Positions 42,337 through 50,716 of a stretch of DNA of 64,000 nt are shown one piece after another. Numbering within the stretch: the stretch's first letter is position 1; every line of letters begins with the position of its first letter. The position numbers and the translations under genes are program-made. Below the pieces are notes generated by a model. It was not told where the DNA came from. It saw only the letters and a program-made list of their open reading frames with translations, and did not search any database. The stretch comes from Dehalococcoidia bacterium (lineage in GTDB: Bacteria > Chloroflexota > Dehalococcoidia > DSTF01 > JACRBR01): NCBI GenBank assembly GCA_021462855.1, contig JAJTXQ010000041.1, positions 43,031 to 107,030 on the forward strand, read 5' to 3'.

Positions 42337-43719
42337 CTAGAGCGCGGCGCTTCGCCGCTCGAGGATCTGTTCTTCCGGCACCCAGCGCTCGCGCAGCGCG
42401 CCGACGAGAAACATCGACCCGGTGACGCAGACGACGTCGCGCCTGCGCGCGCGGGACAGCGCCGCATCGAGCGCGCGTTCGGGCGATGGCTCGAACGAGA
42501 CGGCGCCCGCGCCGAGCGCCGCGGCGAACAGGCGCAGCATACGCTCCGGGTCGCCCGTGCGTTCGGCGAGCGGCGGCTGCGTGACGACGACCGATGTCGC
42601 GACGCTCGCCAGTGCGCGCACCATCGCCTGCTGGTCCTTGTCGGCGAGGATCCCGGCGACGAGGTGCAGGCGCGCGCCACCCGTCAGCCAGTGTTCGCCG
42701 AGCGCGCGCGCCAGCATCCGCGCCTCGACGGGATTGTGCGCGCCGTCGAGCAGCACGCGCGGCGCCTTCTGCACCGTCTCCAGCCTGCCGGTGATCCGCA
42801 CCGAGGCGAGGCCGGCGCGCACCTGCGCGTCATCGAGCGCGCGGCCCTCGTCGCGGGCGAGCGCGAGGGCCGCGGCGACGGCGAGCGCGGCGTTCCGCAC
42901 CTGGTGCGCGCCGGCGAGAGGCACGCGGAGCGCATCGAACTCACCGAGCGGGGTGCGTAGGCCGAACGTCGTGCCCTCCGGGCCGGCGGCTTGCACGCGT
43001 GCGCGCACGTCGAGGCCCAGGCGCCACAACTCCGCCCCCGTCTCTTCGCAGCGTGCGGCGATCACGTCGAGCGGCGCCCCGCGCGCGCCCGTGACAACGG
43101 CGCCGCCGCGGATGATCGCCGCCTTTTCGCGCGCGATCGATGTCAGCGACCAGCCGAGGCGCTCGCGATGCTCGTAGTCGACGTTCGTCAGCACCGCCAC
43201 ATGCGGCGCGTCGAACACGTTCGTGCAGTCGGTGCGCCCGCCGAGGCCGACCTCGACCACCGCCGCGTCGCACCGCTCGCCGGCGAAGTGCCGCATGCCG
43301 GCGGCGAACGCGACCTCGACGAGCGACGGGCGCCCGTAGCCGTGGCCGTCGAGCACGCGCAGGTGCATGTCCCGCACGAGCGGGTCGAGACCGAGCACGA
43401 GGCCGGCGAACCGGTCCGGCGCGATCAGCCGGTCATCGACGAGCACGCGCTCGATGAATGTCTGCAGGTGCGGCGACGTGTAGAGCCCGGTCCGCAGGCC
43501 GGCCGCGCGCAGCACCGACTGCGTGATCGCCGCGGTTGAACCCTTGCCGGCGCTGCCGCCGACGTGCACGACGGGCATCGCCCGGTGCGGGTCGCCGAAG
43601 TGCGCGAGCAACTCGCGGATGCGCCCCTGCAGCGCCCGCTCGACGGGCACGATCGGCAGCTCGTGCCACAGCCGCCGCTGCAGATAGTCCACCGCGCGAT
43701 GGTAGCGCTGGAAACGCAT
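42337..43719 (-). CDS. folC: Folylpolyglutamate synthase / dihydrofolate synthase
   Basis: 460 residues. Mur-ligase fold: P-loop 'HVGGSAGKGSTAAITQSVL' (usually GTNGKGS), 'TGLYTSPHLQTFIERVLVD', 'VVEVGLGGRTDCTNVF', 'LTNVDYEHRERLGWSLTSIAREKA', 'LLDGAHNPVEA'. It adds glutamate to dihydropteroate or folates. The ATG at 43719 lacks a Shine-Dalgarno and has TACGCT 6 nt upstream: leaderless. Confidence 0.93.
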   Translation of the reverse strand: MRFQRYHRAVDYLQRRLWHELPIVPVERALQGRIRELLAHFGDPHRAMPVVHVGGSAGKGSTAAITQSVLRAAGLRTGLYTSPHLQTFIERVLVDDRLIAPDRFAGLVLGLDPLVRDMHLRVLDGHGYGRPSLVEVAFAAGMRHFAGERCDAAVVEVGLGGRTDCTNVFDAPHVAVLTNVDYEHRERLGWSLTSIAREKAAIIRGGAVVTGARGAPLDVIAARCEETGAELWRLGLDVRARVQAAGPEGTTFGLRTPLGEFDALRVPLAGAHQVRNAALAVAAALALARDEGRALDDAQVRAGLASVRITGRLETVQKAPRVLLDGAHNPVEARMLARALGEHWLTGGARLHLVAGILADKDQQAMVRALASVATSVVVTQPPLAERTGDPERMLRLFAAALGAGAVSFEPSPERALDAALSRARRRDVVCVTGSMFLVGALRERWVPEEQILERRSAAL

Positions 43720-43725
43720 GCCGGG

Positions 43726-43731
43726 AGCGTA
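43726..43731 (-). promoter_or_regulatory. Leaderless -10 box of folC
   Basis: TACGCT on the minus strand, 6 nt before ATG 43719. Confidence 0.5.
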
Positions 43732-43857
43732 TCGCCGCCGTCCGCGGGCCGGTAGCGGCGGCGGTGGGAGGCGGCGGCCGTCGCTCCGTCTGTCCGCGGG
43801 CGCGAACCGTCGCGGCGGTATGCCGGCCACACCCTCAATCCGCGCGCCCCGGCCGCC

Positions 43858-43863
43858 GATACT
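43858..43863 (+). promoter_or_regulatory. Leaderless -10 box of the GGDEF-like gene
   Basis: GATACT, 7 nt before ATG 43871. Confidence 0.45.
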
Positions 43864-43870
43864 GAACGCG

Positions 43871-44296
43871 ATGGATGACTTCCGGTCCCAGTTGACGACG
43901 GTCCTCGACCAGATGATCGAGCGAGGCGAGCGGCCGGCGTTCCTCGTCGTCGACCTCGAAGGCGCGGCGGAGATCAAGCAGTCGCACGGGCAGGAGAGCC
44001 TCGACAAGTTCAAGAACGCGGCGATCGATGCCCTGGTGGCCGCCACGAACGGCGCCGACGCCTTCACGTACGGCGAGGATCGGGTGGTCGCGATCCTCGG
44101 CCACGAATGGGACCGGCTCAAGACCTTCGCGCTGATCCAGAAGCTCCGGCGGGCGATTCCGCTGCTCGGCCAGTCGTTCGACTGCTACCTGCGGCCGGAG
44201 TTCGACGTCATCGAGTACGAGGCGTCGGCCGGCGTCGCGGGGCTGATCCGCCAGATCACGAACAAGCGCTCCGACGCCCAGCAAGCGGCCGTCTGA
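43871..44296 (+). CDS. Degenerate GGDEF-like domain protein
   Basis: 141 residues. The segment 'PAFLVVDLEGAAEIKQSHGQESLDKFKNAA' has the strand-turn-helix pattern of a GGDEF domain, and 'FTYGEDRVVAILG' sits where RxGGDEFxxxL would be, so the catalytic Gly-Gly and Glu-Phe are lost. If the fold call is right it cannot make c-di-GMP and would be a binding or structural relic. No other domain. Confidence in the fold is moderate. Confidence 0.5.
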   Translation: MDDFRSQLTTVLDQMIERGERPAFLVVDLEGAAEIKQSHGQESLDKFKNAAIDALVAATNGADAFTYGEDRVVAILGHEWDRLKTFALIQKLRRAIPLLGQSFDCYLRPEFDVIEYEASAGVAGLIRQITNKRSDAQQAAV

Positions 44297-44405
44297 GCGG
44301 GCTTCCGGCCGCCACGGCCGCCAACGACCCCCTCCTCCTGCTCACGCTCTCTGCAACGGCGGTGAAGCCGGCGCGGCGCCCCTCCGGACCCGCACGTCGC
44401 GGCAC

Positions 44406-44435
44406 TTGACGGGACCTTGCCGGCGATCGCACAAT
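44406..44435 (+). promoter_or_regulatory. Promoter of the ferritin-like operon
   Basis: TTGACG (44406-44411), 18 nt, CACAAT (44430-44435); the start is expected near 44442. Confidence 0.5.
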
Positions 44436-44444
44436 TCGCCACGC

Positions 44445-44460
44445 TTTAGCACTCGCTAAA
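44445..44460. promoter_or_regulatory. Inverted repeat TTTAGC-N4-GCTAAA, operator candidate
   Basis: A 6-bp perfect inverted repeat right at the predicted transcription start. Its left part, TTAGCACTC, equals one CIRCE half-site (HrcA), but the second half-site GAGTGCTAA is absent, so it is not a full CIRCE element. Confidence 0.4.
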
Positions 44461-44486
44461 CTACGGTCCGGACCGGGAGGACTGCC

Positions 44487-45860
44487 ATGGCGAACGAAAC
44501 GGTACCCGTCTCCATCCCCGACAACCTGGCGGCAAAGGCTCGGGAGAAGGGCTGGCCGCTCGACCTCGTGCAGCAGGCGCTCGCCGCCGGCGCGCAGCCG
44601 GCCCAGATCATCCAGTACATGGACCAGGGCGTGACGGCGGACCAGGCACGGCAGTTCCTGGCGGCGCAGGCCGGCGGCGGCAAGGAGCTGTCCGAGGAGA
44701 TCAGGGCGAAAGCCGAAGCGTCGGCGTGGCCGATCGAGCTGGTGCAAGCCGCCGTCAACATGGGCGCCGCAGAGGGCGACCTGATGCGCTTCATGGAGAT
44801 GGGCGTGACGGCCGAGCAGGCGCGCCAGTTCATGGCGCAAGGCGGGCAGGCGCAGCTCGACCTCAGCTGGATGAACGTGCCGACGGAGTGGAACACGCGC
44901 GCGCGCCCGACGAAGCACGGCCTGACGCTCGACGCGATCAACATCGGCAAGTACGGCGAGGTGCCGGATGTCTGGGAGCACCAGACGGAGATGCCGCGGG
45001 GCGCGTTCCCGATCCCGGGCGTCGAAGGCATGGGCTACTCGATCTACCAGAAGCAGGAGGTGTGGAGCGACGCCTGCGCGCCGTTGTACGAAGAGTCGAT
45101 CCAGCGCCGCTGGCGGCCCGCGACCGATGTGCCGTGGACGACCATCGAGCCGCTCGACGATGACCTGGAGCGCGGCGCCTGCCAGGTAATGACGTACCTG
45201 AGCGAGAAGGCGCAGCTCGAGGCCGACGTGCTCGGGCGCTGGGAGCCGGAGATCTCGTACGGCTACCACGAGGTGAAGTTGTACCTGGCGACGGTGATCT
45301 TCGAGGGCGCGCGCGCGGTCGAGGTGTTCCGAAAGCGCGCGCTGTCGAACGGGGGCGGGCTCGGCATCCAGTCGCCGGGCTGGTCGCACCGTTCGGTGAT
45401 CGACGCGCGCAACTTCAGCGAGATGGCGACGGTGCAGATGGTGCTGCAGGACAGCCTGACGCTGGCGGAGTACCAGTTCGGCGAGATGTACGCGCACAAC
45501 GCGGCGGAGAAGTTCATCTTCACGCGCGCGATGCAGGACAAGGCGCGGCACCTGGCGTATGGCGTGTCGCACCTGAAGTACGTGCTCCTGCGCCGCGACG
45601 ACCGGCGCGAGGAGATGCAGCGGTACCTCGACAAGGGCGAAACCGCGCTGCTGATGGACGACAGGAAGGACCATGCGACCCGGCCGGCATGGGCGATCTA
45701 CTTCGGCGGCGGCACGGCGAACATCGGCGAAGGGCTCCGGGTATACAATCAGATGCGGCGGCGGTTCATCGAGCAGTACCTCGCGCGGCTCAAGTGGGCT
45801 ACCCTCGACCGGGGCGAGCGCCTGTTGCCGGGCCTTCGCGCATTCATCGACAGCGAGTAG
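44487..45860 (+). CDS. Ferritin-like diiron-fold protein with two N-terminal helical repeats
   Basis: 457 residues; GGGAGGA before the ATG. Two about 45-residue repeats (about 15-59 and 73-117) share the pattern 'A..WP.-LVQ-A...GA....-..M..GVTA.QARQF-A', each likely three short helices, reminiscent of UBA-type modules. Residues about 230-430 form a ferritin-like helical bundle with 'FEGARAVEVF', 'EYQFGEMYAH' and 'DKARHLAYGV', acidic/His positions suited to a diiron site. Enzyme or storage role unknown. The partner gene 30 nt downstream encodes a probable sterol/lipid-carrier fold, hinting at oxidation of a hydrophobic substrate. Confidence 0.65.
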   Translation: MANETVPVSIPDNLAAKAREKGWPLDLVQQALAAGAQPAQIIQYMDQGVTADQARQFLAAQAGGGKELSEEIRAKAEASAWPIELVQAAVNMGAAEGDLMRFMEMGVTAEQARQFMAQGGQAQLDLSWMNVPTEWNTRARPTKHGLTLDAINIGKYGEVPDVWEHQTEMPRGAFPIPGVEGMGYSIYQKQEVWSDACAPLYEESIQRRWRPATDVPWTTIEPLDDDLERGACQVMTYLSEKAQLEADVLGRWEPEISYGYHEVKLYLATVIFEGARAVEVFRKRALSNGGGLGIQSPGWSHRSVIDARNFSEMATVQMVLQDSLTLAEYQFGEMYAHNAAEKFIFTRAMQDKARHLAYGVSHLKYVLLRRDDRREEMQRYLDKGETALLMDDRKDHATRPAWAIYFGGGTANIGEGLRVYNQMRRRFIEQYLARLKWATLDRGERLLPGLRAFIDSE

Positions 45861-45890
45861 CGAGCGGACAGCAGGAGCAGGAGAGCAGCG

Positions 45891-46331
45891 ATGCCAACAT
45901 TCCCATCCGTCGAGTGGTTCAACGCGATCAAGGACCTCGTGAACAGTGACCCTGCGTTCCGCCAGCTGGGCACGGTGGACAGCGTCGTCGGCGTGAAGGT
46001 CGGCAACAAGGTCTACGAGCTGACCTTCGAGGCGTTCGAGTGCACGAATGTGCGCGAGGCGACCGAGAACGCGCTTCGGGATATGGACTTCTGGCTGGAG
46101 CAGCCCTACGACAAGTGGCAGGAGATGCTCCAGAACATCAAGCGGAACGGCGCGGCGGACCTGCAACACACGCTGAACACGATCGACCTGAACATGCCGG
46201 ACGGGTTCGCGCGGTCGCACGACGGCTACCGGCGCGACGCGTTCTACCGGTTCAACCAGTCGATCCAGGACTTCTTCAACGCGTCGGCGAAGATCGATAC
46301 GCAGTTCGCGGAGCCGGCCGCCGTCGCATAG
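45891..46331 (+). CDS. Probable SCP2-fold (sterol-carrier-like) protein
   Basis: 146 residues, with an AGGAGAG ribosome site. 'WFNAIKDLVNSDPAFRQLGT', then alternating strands 'VVGVKVGNKVYELTFEAFEC', suggest an SCP2-like lipid-binding fold; the later part is helical ('LQHTLNTIDLNM', 'FYRFNQSIQDFFNAS'). No catalytic motif. Co-transcribed with the ferritin-like gene and closed by a terminator. Recognition of the fold is by pattern only. Confidence 0.6.
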   Translation: MPTFPSVEWFNAIKDLVNSDPAFRQLGTVDSVVGVKVGNKVYELTFEAFECTNVREATENALRDMDFWLEQPYDKWQEMLQNIKRNGAADLQHTLNTIDLNMPDGFARSHDGYRRDAFYRFNQSIQDFFNASAKIDTQFAEPAAVA

Positions 46332-46358
46332 CGACGCTCGCTCGATCCGGGCACAACG

Positions 46359-46394
46359 GGACCCCCCCGCGCTGGTCGCGGGGGTGTCCTGTCT
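46359..46394 (+). terminator. Terminator after the ferritin-like operon
   Basis: GGACCCCCCCGCG / CGCGGGGGTGTCC, 12 of 13 pairs, loop CTGGT, then TGTCT. It lies 28 nt after the stop. Confidence 0.6.
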
Positions 46395-46503
46395 GCCGGC
46401 ACGCGCACCGCCGGGCGTGCCCGGCGATCGAGGCAGGCGTGCCGGGCAATGCGCACCGCCTGCGGGATCAGCGGTCCGCTGCGCGAAGGAATTCCGGCGA
46501 GAA

Positions 46504-46533
46504 TTGACAGCCTGACGCGGCCGCGATTAGCAT
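46504..46533 (+). promoter_or_regulatory. Promoter of the c-di-AMP riboswitch and glucan operon
   Basis: Perfect -35 TTGACA (46504-46509), 18 nt, TAGCAT (46528-46533). The start is predicted near 46540, just before the aptamer. The stretch 46395-46503 shows nothing else. Confidence 0.75.
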
Positions 46534-46544
46534 GTCGTTATCAG

Positions 46545-46737
46545 AACGGCCGAATCTTCGTCACATCCTGGCGGAGGACGGGGGAACCGTTTACCGCGCC
46601 GAAGCCGGCGTAACCGGTCCTGTAGCGCCTTTGCGATGGGCCGGATGCTACGCTCGACGCGGTCGGGGTGAATCGCCCGGAAGGGCGTAGGGCAGGCTCT
46701 CCGGCCCGAATCCGTCAGCTAACCCCGTAGGCCACCG
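46545..46737 (+). promoter_or_regulatory. Cyclic-di-AMP riboswitch (ydaO/yuaA class)
   Basis: All conserved blocks of the ydaO/yuaA aptamer appear in order: GGCCGAATC (46548 on), GGGGGAACCG (46581-46590), GGGGTGAATC (46665-46674), a GTAGGGCAGG block (46687 on), and the diagnostic CCCGAATCCGTCAGCTAACC (46705-46724) followed by CCGTAGGC. The ends GGCC (46548-46551) and GGCC (46730-46733) close the P1 helix. It is long (about 190 nt) because of a GC-rich insert near 46600-46660. Known members bind c-di-AMP and turn expression off by termination, and an intrinsic terminator sits 28 nt downstream. It controls the glucan operon. Confidence 0.93.
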
Positions 46738-46761
46738 AGAGAGACGTTGCCCCCTGGCACG

Positions 46762-46789
46762 GCCCGGGCGAACGCCTCCGGGCTTTTTT
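46762..46789 (+). terminator. Riboswitch expression-platform terminator
   Basis: Stem GCCCGG (46762-46767) / CCGGGC (46778-46783) with an extra GCG/CGC pair set in the loop, followed by six T (46784-46789). It lies between the aptamer and the first gene. Confidence 0.85.
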
Positions 46790-46821
46790 GTACCCGCGCG
46801 GAGCCTGAGGAGGATGCGGCA

Positions 46822-48063
46822 ATGTACGGCACGCTCGCCATTTCCCATCGCGCGCTCGATGACCTGACCGAGGCGGCAGGCGACGACGCGATCGACGAGC
46901 TGCGCACGCTGGCGCGGCCGCTCGAGGGGCTGCGGGTGCTGAACCTGAGCGTCACGGCGTTTGGCACCGGCACGGCGGAGCTGCTCAACTCGTCGGTGCC
47001 GCTGCTCACCGACCTTGGCCTCGACTGCCACTGGCAGGTCGTGCGCGCGCCCGAGGATACGTTGTCCGTCACCCGCGCGATGTACCAGGCCATGGCGGGC
47101 ACGAACGTCACATGGACGCCGGACATGACGGACCGGTGGCTGCGTTACGCGGAGATGAACGCCGCGCTGCTGACCGAGCCGTTCGACATCGTCATCGTCC
47201 ACGACCCGCAGCCGGCGGCGCTCCGTTCGTATGTCGAGGGCGTGCCGGACACGCGCTGGCTGTTCCACTCGCACCTGGACCTGTCTTCTGCGCAGGAGGA
47301 CGTGTGGCTGCTCGTGCGGCGGCACATCGAGCGGTACGACGGCGCGATCTTCGAATCGCCGTCGTTCACGCGCGCCGACGTGAACGTGCCGACGTACATC
47401 GTGCCGCCGGCGATAGCCCCGACGGGCCCGCGCAACATGCCGCTGCCCGACGACGTGGTGCGGACGATGCTCGAGCGCCACGGCATCGACCCGGAGCGGC
47501 CGATCGTCTGCCAGGTGTCGCCGTGCGACCCGGGAAGCGACCTGCTCGGCGCGGTCGACGTGTACGCCGCGGCGCGCGAGCGGGTGCCGGGCCTGCAGTT
47601 CGTGCTGCTGCTGACGACGGAGCCCGCCGACCCGCGGGCGCGCGGCTGCTACGACGAACTGGCGCGCCGCTCGGCCGAGGACCGCGGACTGTTCGTCCTG
47701 AGCATGGGAAACGAGGTCGGGAACGTGGAGCTGAACGTGGTCCAGCGTGCTGCCGACGTGGTGATCCAGCGCGGCCTGGGCAAGGGCTTCGGCATGTGGG
47801 TCAGCGACGCGATGTGGAAGCAGCGGCCGGTCATCGTGTGTCCGCATGCTGGCCTGCAGGAGCAAGTGGTCGATGGCGAGACCGGCGTCATCGTGGAGAC
47901 GCAGGAGCAGTTCGCCGCCGCGATCGTCGGTCTGCTCGGCGACCCTGGCCGCGCGCGGCAACTCGGCGCAGCCGGCCGCCGCCGCGTGCAGCAGCGGTTC
48001 ATGATCACGCGCTATCTGCGCGACTATCTGCGCATCCTCGGCGAAATGCACAGGAGCGCCTGA
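46822..48063 (+). CDS. TreT-like glycosyltransferase paralogue with lost catalytic residues
   Basis: 413 residues; GAGGAGG lies 9 nt before the ATG. It is a GT-B (GT4) protein collinear with the next gene: 'LNLSVTAFGTGTAELLNSSVPLL', 'VIVHDPQPAAL', 'VGNVELNVVQRAADVVIQR', 'RYLRDYLRIL'. Where the neighbour has SRFDPWKD (Arg and Lys that grip the sugar-nucleotide phosphates), this protein reads S233-P-C-D-P-G-S-D, so Arg is Pro234 and Lys is Ser239. The E-x7-E motif is K321...D329. It is probably not catalytic; a regulatory or scaffold partner of the intact TreT is the simplest idea. First gene behind the c-di-AMP riboswitch. Confidence 0.85.
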   Translation: MYGTLAISHRALDDLTEAAGDDAIDELRTLARPLEGLRVLNLSVTAFGTGTAELLNSSVPLLTDLGLDCHWQVVRAPEDTLSVTRAMYQAMAGTNVTWTPDMTDRWLRYAEMNAALLTEPFDIVIVHDPQPAALRSYVEGVPDTRWLFHSHLDLSSAQEDVWLLVRRHIERYDGAIFESPSFTRADVNVPTYIVPPAIAPTGPRNMPLPDDVVRTMLERHGIDPERPIVCQVSPCDPGSDLLGAVDVYAAARERVPGLQFVLLLTTEPADPRARGCYDELARRSAEDRGLFVLSMGNEVGNVELNVVQRAADVVIQRGLGKGFGMWVSDAMWKQRPVIVCPHAGLQEQVVDGETGVIVETQEQFAAAIVGLLGDPGRARQLGAAGRRRVQQRFMITRYLRDYLRILGEMHRSA

Positions 48064-49356
48064 GTGCTCGGCTCCGTCCCCACCACACCAAAGTCGTTCG
48101 AAGACTACCGCCCGGTGATCGGCGACGAGCGCACGGAGGAGATCCTCGCGCTGGCGGCGCTGCTGCGCGGCGCGCGCGTGCTGCACGTCAACGCGACGGC
48201 GTTCGGCGGCGGCGTCGCCGAGATCCTCGGCACGATGGTGCCGCTGATGAACGACATCGGCCTTGCCGCCGATTGGCAGGTGATCAAGGGAGCCGACGAA
48301 TTCTTCAACGTCACGAAGGCGATGCACAATAGCCTGCAGGGCATGTACTACGACTGGACGCCCGAAGCGCGCAACATCTGGCTCGAATACAACCGGCTGA
48401 ACGCCGAACTGTTCGATGACAGCTACGACTACGTTGTGATCCACGACCCGCAGCCGGCCGGCATCCTGGGGCTGGTCGACGAGATGCGCGGGACGCACCA
48501 CGGTAAGTGGGTGTGGCGCTGTCATATCGACCTGACCGATGCGCAGGCGGAGGTTTGGGACATCCTGCGCCCGCACGTCGAGCGGTACGACGGCGCGATC
48601 TTTACGCTGCCCGACTATGTGAAAGACGATCTGCACGGGCCGACAGTGTTCTGCGTGCCGCCGGCGATCGACCCGCTCAGCCCGAAGAACGTCGACCTGC
48701 CGATGGAGACGGTGCACGAGATCCTGCGCAGGTACGGCGTCGATCCGGACCGGCCGATGATCACGCAGATCTCCCGTTTCGACCCGTGGAAGGATCCGCT
48801 CGGCGTGATCGATGTCTATCGCGCGCTGAAGCGCGCAGTCCCCGAGCTGCAACTGGTGATGGTGGCATCGATGGCCAGCGATGACCCGGAGGGGTGGGCG
48901 TGGTACGAACGCACCGTCCGCCGGGCCGGCGAGGACTTCGATATCCACATCCTGTCGAATCTCAACGGCGTGGGGAACGTCGAGGTGAACGCGTTCCAGC
49001 GTGCGGCGCGCGTGGTGATCCAGAAGTCGACGCGCGAAGGGTTCGGGCTCGTAGTATCGGAGGCCTTATGGAAGGGACGTCCGGTGGTCGCGGGGAACGT
49101 CGGCGGGATCCCGCTGCAGATCGTGAACGGGAAGACGGGGTACCTGGTGAACAACGCCGAGGAGTGCATCGACCGTACGCTGTCGCTGCTGCAGTCGCCG
49201 GAGGAAGCCGACCGCATGGGCGCGCTCGGGATCGAGTACGTACGGGACAATTTCCTCACGACACGCTATCTTCGAGACTATCTGAATATCTTCCGCCAGC
49301 TGTCGGGGATCGCGCCCGCCGTGCGCGCACCCCAGCCCCAGCAGCTGCGCCACTAG
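48064..49356 (+). CDS. treT: Trehalose-synthase-type glycosyltransferase (TreT/GT4)
   Basis: 430 residues from a GTG directly after the previous stop. GT-B fold with 'VNATAFGGGVAEILGTMVPLM', 'VVIHDPQPAGIL', the donor-phosphate motif R238-F-D-P-W-K243-D-P-L-G and the nucleotide-sugar E325-x7-E333 (EGFGLVVSE). These match the trehalose glycosyltransferring synthase group, which makes trehalose from NDP-glucose and glucose reversibly. Supply of ADP-glucose by the next gene, glgC, fits. A glucosyl transfer to another acceptor is possible. Confidence 0.85.
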   Translation: MLGSVPTTPKSFEDYRPVIGDERTEEILALAALLRGARVLHVNATAFGGGVAEILGTMVPLMNDIGLAADWQVIKGADEFFNVTKAMHNSLQGMYYDWTPEARNIWLEYNRLNAELFDDSYDYVVIHDPQPAGILGLVDEMRGTHHGKWVWRCHIDLTDAQAEVWDILRPHVERYDGAIFTLPDYVKDDLHGPTVFCVPPAIDPLSPKNVDLPMETVHEILRRYGVDPDRPMITQISRFDPWKDPLGVIDVYRALKRAVPELQLVMVASMASDDPEGWAWYERTVRRAGEDFDIHILSNLNGVGNVEVNAFQRAARVVIQKSTREGFGLVVSEALWKGRPVVAGNVGGIPLQIVNGKTGYLVNNAEECIDRTLSLLQSPEEADRMGALGIEYVRDNFLTTRYLRDYLNIFRQLSGIAPAVRAPQPQQLRH

Positions 49357-49370
49357 ACACGGGGGTGTCG

Positions 49371-50660
49371 ATGAAGCGTGTCGTCGCGTTGATCCTCGCA
49401 GGCGGGCAGGGCGACCGGCTCAGCGTGCTTAGCGAGGAGCGGGCGAAACCCGCGGTGATCTTTGGCGGCCGCTACCGGATCATCGACTTCGCGCTCAGCA
49501 ACATCGTCAACTCCGGCGTCACCCGTGTCGGCGTGCTGACCCAGTACCGCCCGCGCTCGCTCAACGACCACATCGGCATCGGCCGTCCGTGGGACCTCGA
49601 CCGCTCGGGCGGTGGCGTGACGCTGCTGCAGCCGTACCTCGGCCGCGAGAGCTCGGACTGGTACCGCGGCACCGCCGACGCGATCTTCCAGAACATCTAC
49701 TTCATCGAGGAGACGCGCGCGGAGGTCGTGCTGATCCTCGCCGGCGACCACGTGTACAAGATGAACTACGATGAGCTGATCGCCACGCACCTGCGGAAAG
49801 GGGCCGACGTCACCGTCCCGCTCTACGAGGTGCCTGTCGCAGAGGCGCACCGGTACGGCGTCCTCACGACGGATGCCGATGACCGCATCATCGAGTTCGA
49901 CGAGAAACCCGACCGCCCGAAATCCAACCTGATCTCGATGGGCATCTACGTGTTCAACCGGCAGGTGCTGATCGATCAATTGATGGCCGACTCGATGCGC
50001 GACTCCACCCACGACTTCGGCCGCGACATCATCCCGGCGATGGTCGACGACCCGTCGATGAAGGTGTACGGCTCTCGCTTCGACGGTTACTGGCGCGATG
50101 TCGGCACGATCGAGTCGTACTACGACGGGAACATGGACCTGCTCGAGGATCTGCCGAAGCTCAACCTCTACGACCCCGACACGCGCATCCGCACGCGCGT
50201 CACCGGCTACCCGCCGGCGAAGATCGGCCGCCGCGCGTACATCTCGCGCTCGCTGCTCGACCTGGGGTGCATCGTCAACGGGCACGTCGAGCACTCGGTG
50301 CTGTCTCCGGGCGTGTACATCGAGGAGGGGGCGGTGGTGCGCGACTCGATCGTTTTCGACGATTGCCGTATCGAATCGGGAGCGATCGTCGAGCGCGCGA
50401 TCGTCGACAAGCAGACGGTGATCGACAAGAACGCGTACGTCGGCTACGGCGACGACTGGGCGCCGAATCACGAGCGCCCGGATATCGTCAACTGCGGCAT
50501 CACGATCATCGGCAAGCGCGCGCGCATCCTGCCGTACACGCGGGTCGGGCGGAACGTCGTCGTCGGGGCGAACGTCGAGGCGCAGGGCGTGGTCGATGGT
50601 ACGATCCCGAGCGGGACGACGCTGCGCGCGCCGGACAGGCACTTCCCGTACACGGTGTAG
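49371..50660 (+). CDS. glgC: Glucose-1-phosphate adenylyltransferase
   Basis: 429 residues. 'VALILAGGQGDRLSVLSEERAKPAVIFGG' region, 'RIIDFALSNIVNSG', 'GTADAIFQNI', 'AGDHVYKMNY', 'EFDEKPDRPKS', 'YWRDVGTIESYYDGNMDL', then a left-handed beta-helix C-terminal domain. It makes ADP-glucose, the committed step of bacterial glycogen synthesis and a donor for TreT-type enzymes. The ribosome site is weak (GGGGGTG). 14 nt after treT. Confidence 0.95.
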   Translation: MKRVVALILAGGQGDRLSVLSEERAKPAVIFGGRYRIIDFALSNIVNSGVTRVGVLTQYRPRSLNDHIGIGRPWDLDRSGGGVTLLQPYLGRESSDWYRGTADAIFQNIYFIEETRAEVVLILAGDHVYKMNYDELIATHLRKGADVTVPLYEVPVAEAHRYGVLTTDADDRIIEFDEKPDRPKSNLISMGIYVFNRQVLIDQLMADSMRDSTHDFGRDIIPAMVDDPSMKVYGSRFDGYWRDVGTIESYYDGNMDLLEDLPKLNLYDPDTRIRTRVTGYPPAKIGRRAYISRSLLDLGCIVNGHVEHSVLSPGVYIEEGAVVRDSIVFDDCRIESGAIVERAIVDKQTVIDKNAYVGYGDDWAPNHERPDIVNCGITIIGKRARILPYTRVGRNVVVGANVEAQGVVDGTIPSGTTLRAPDRHFPYTV

Positions 50661-50716
50661 CCGGTGCGCCGCCGGCGCATGGAGAAAGGACGGCCGGGGC
50701 CCGATCGCCGGGCCCG

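Noticed and set aside
44445..44463. A full CIRCE element
   Set aside because: Only the left half-site is present; GAGTGCTAA is missing.
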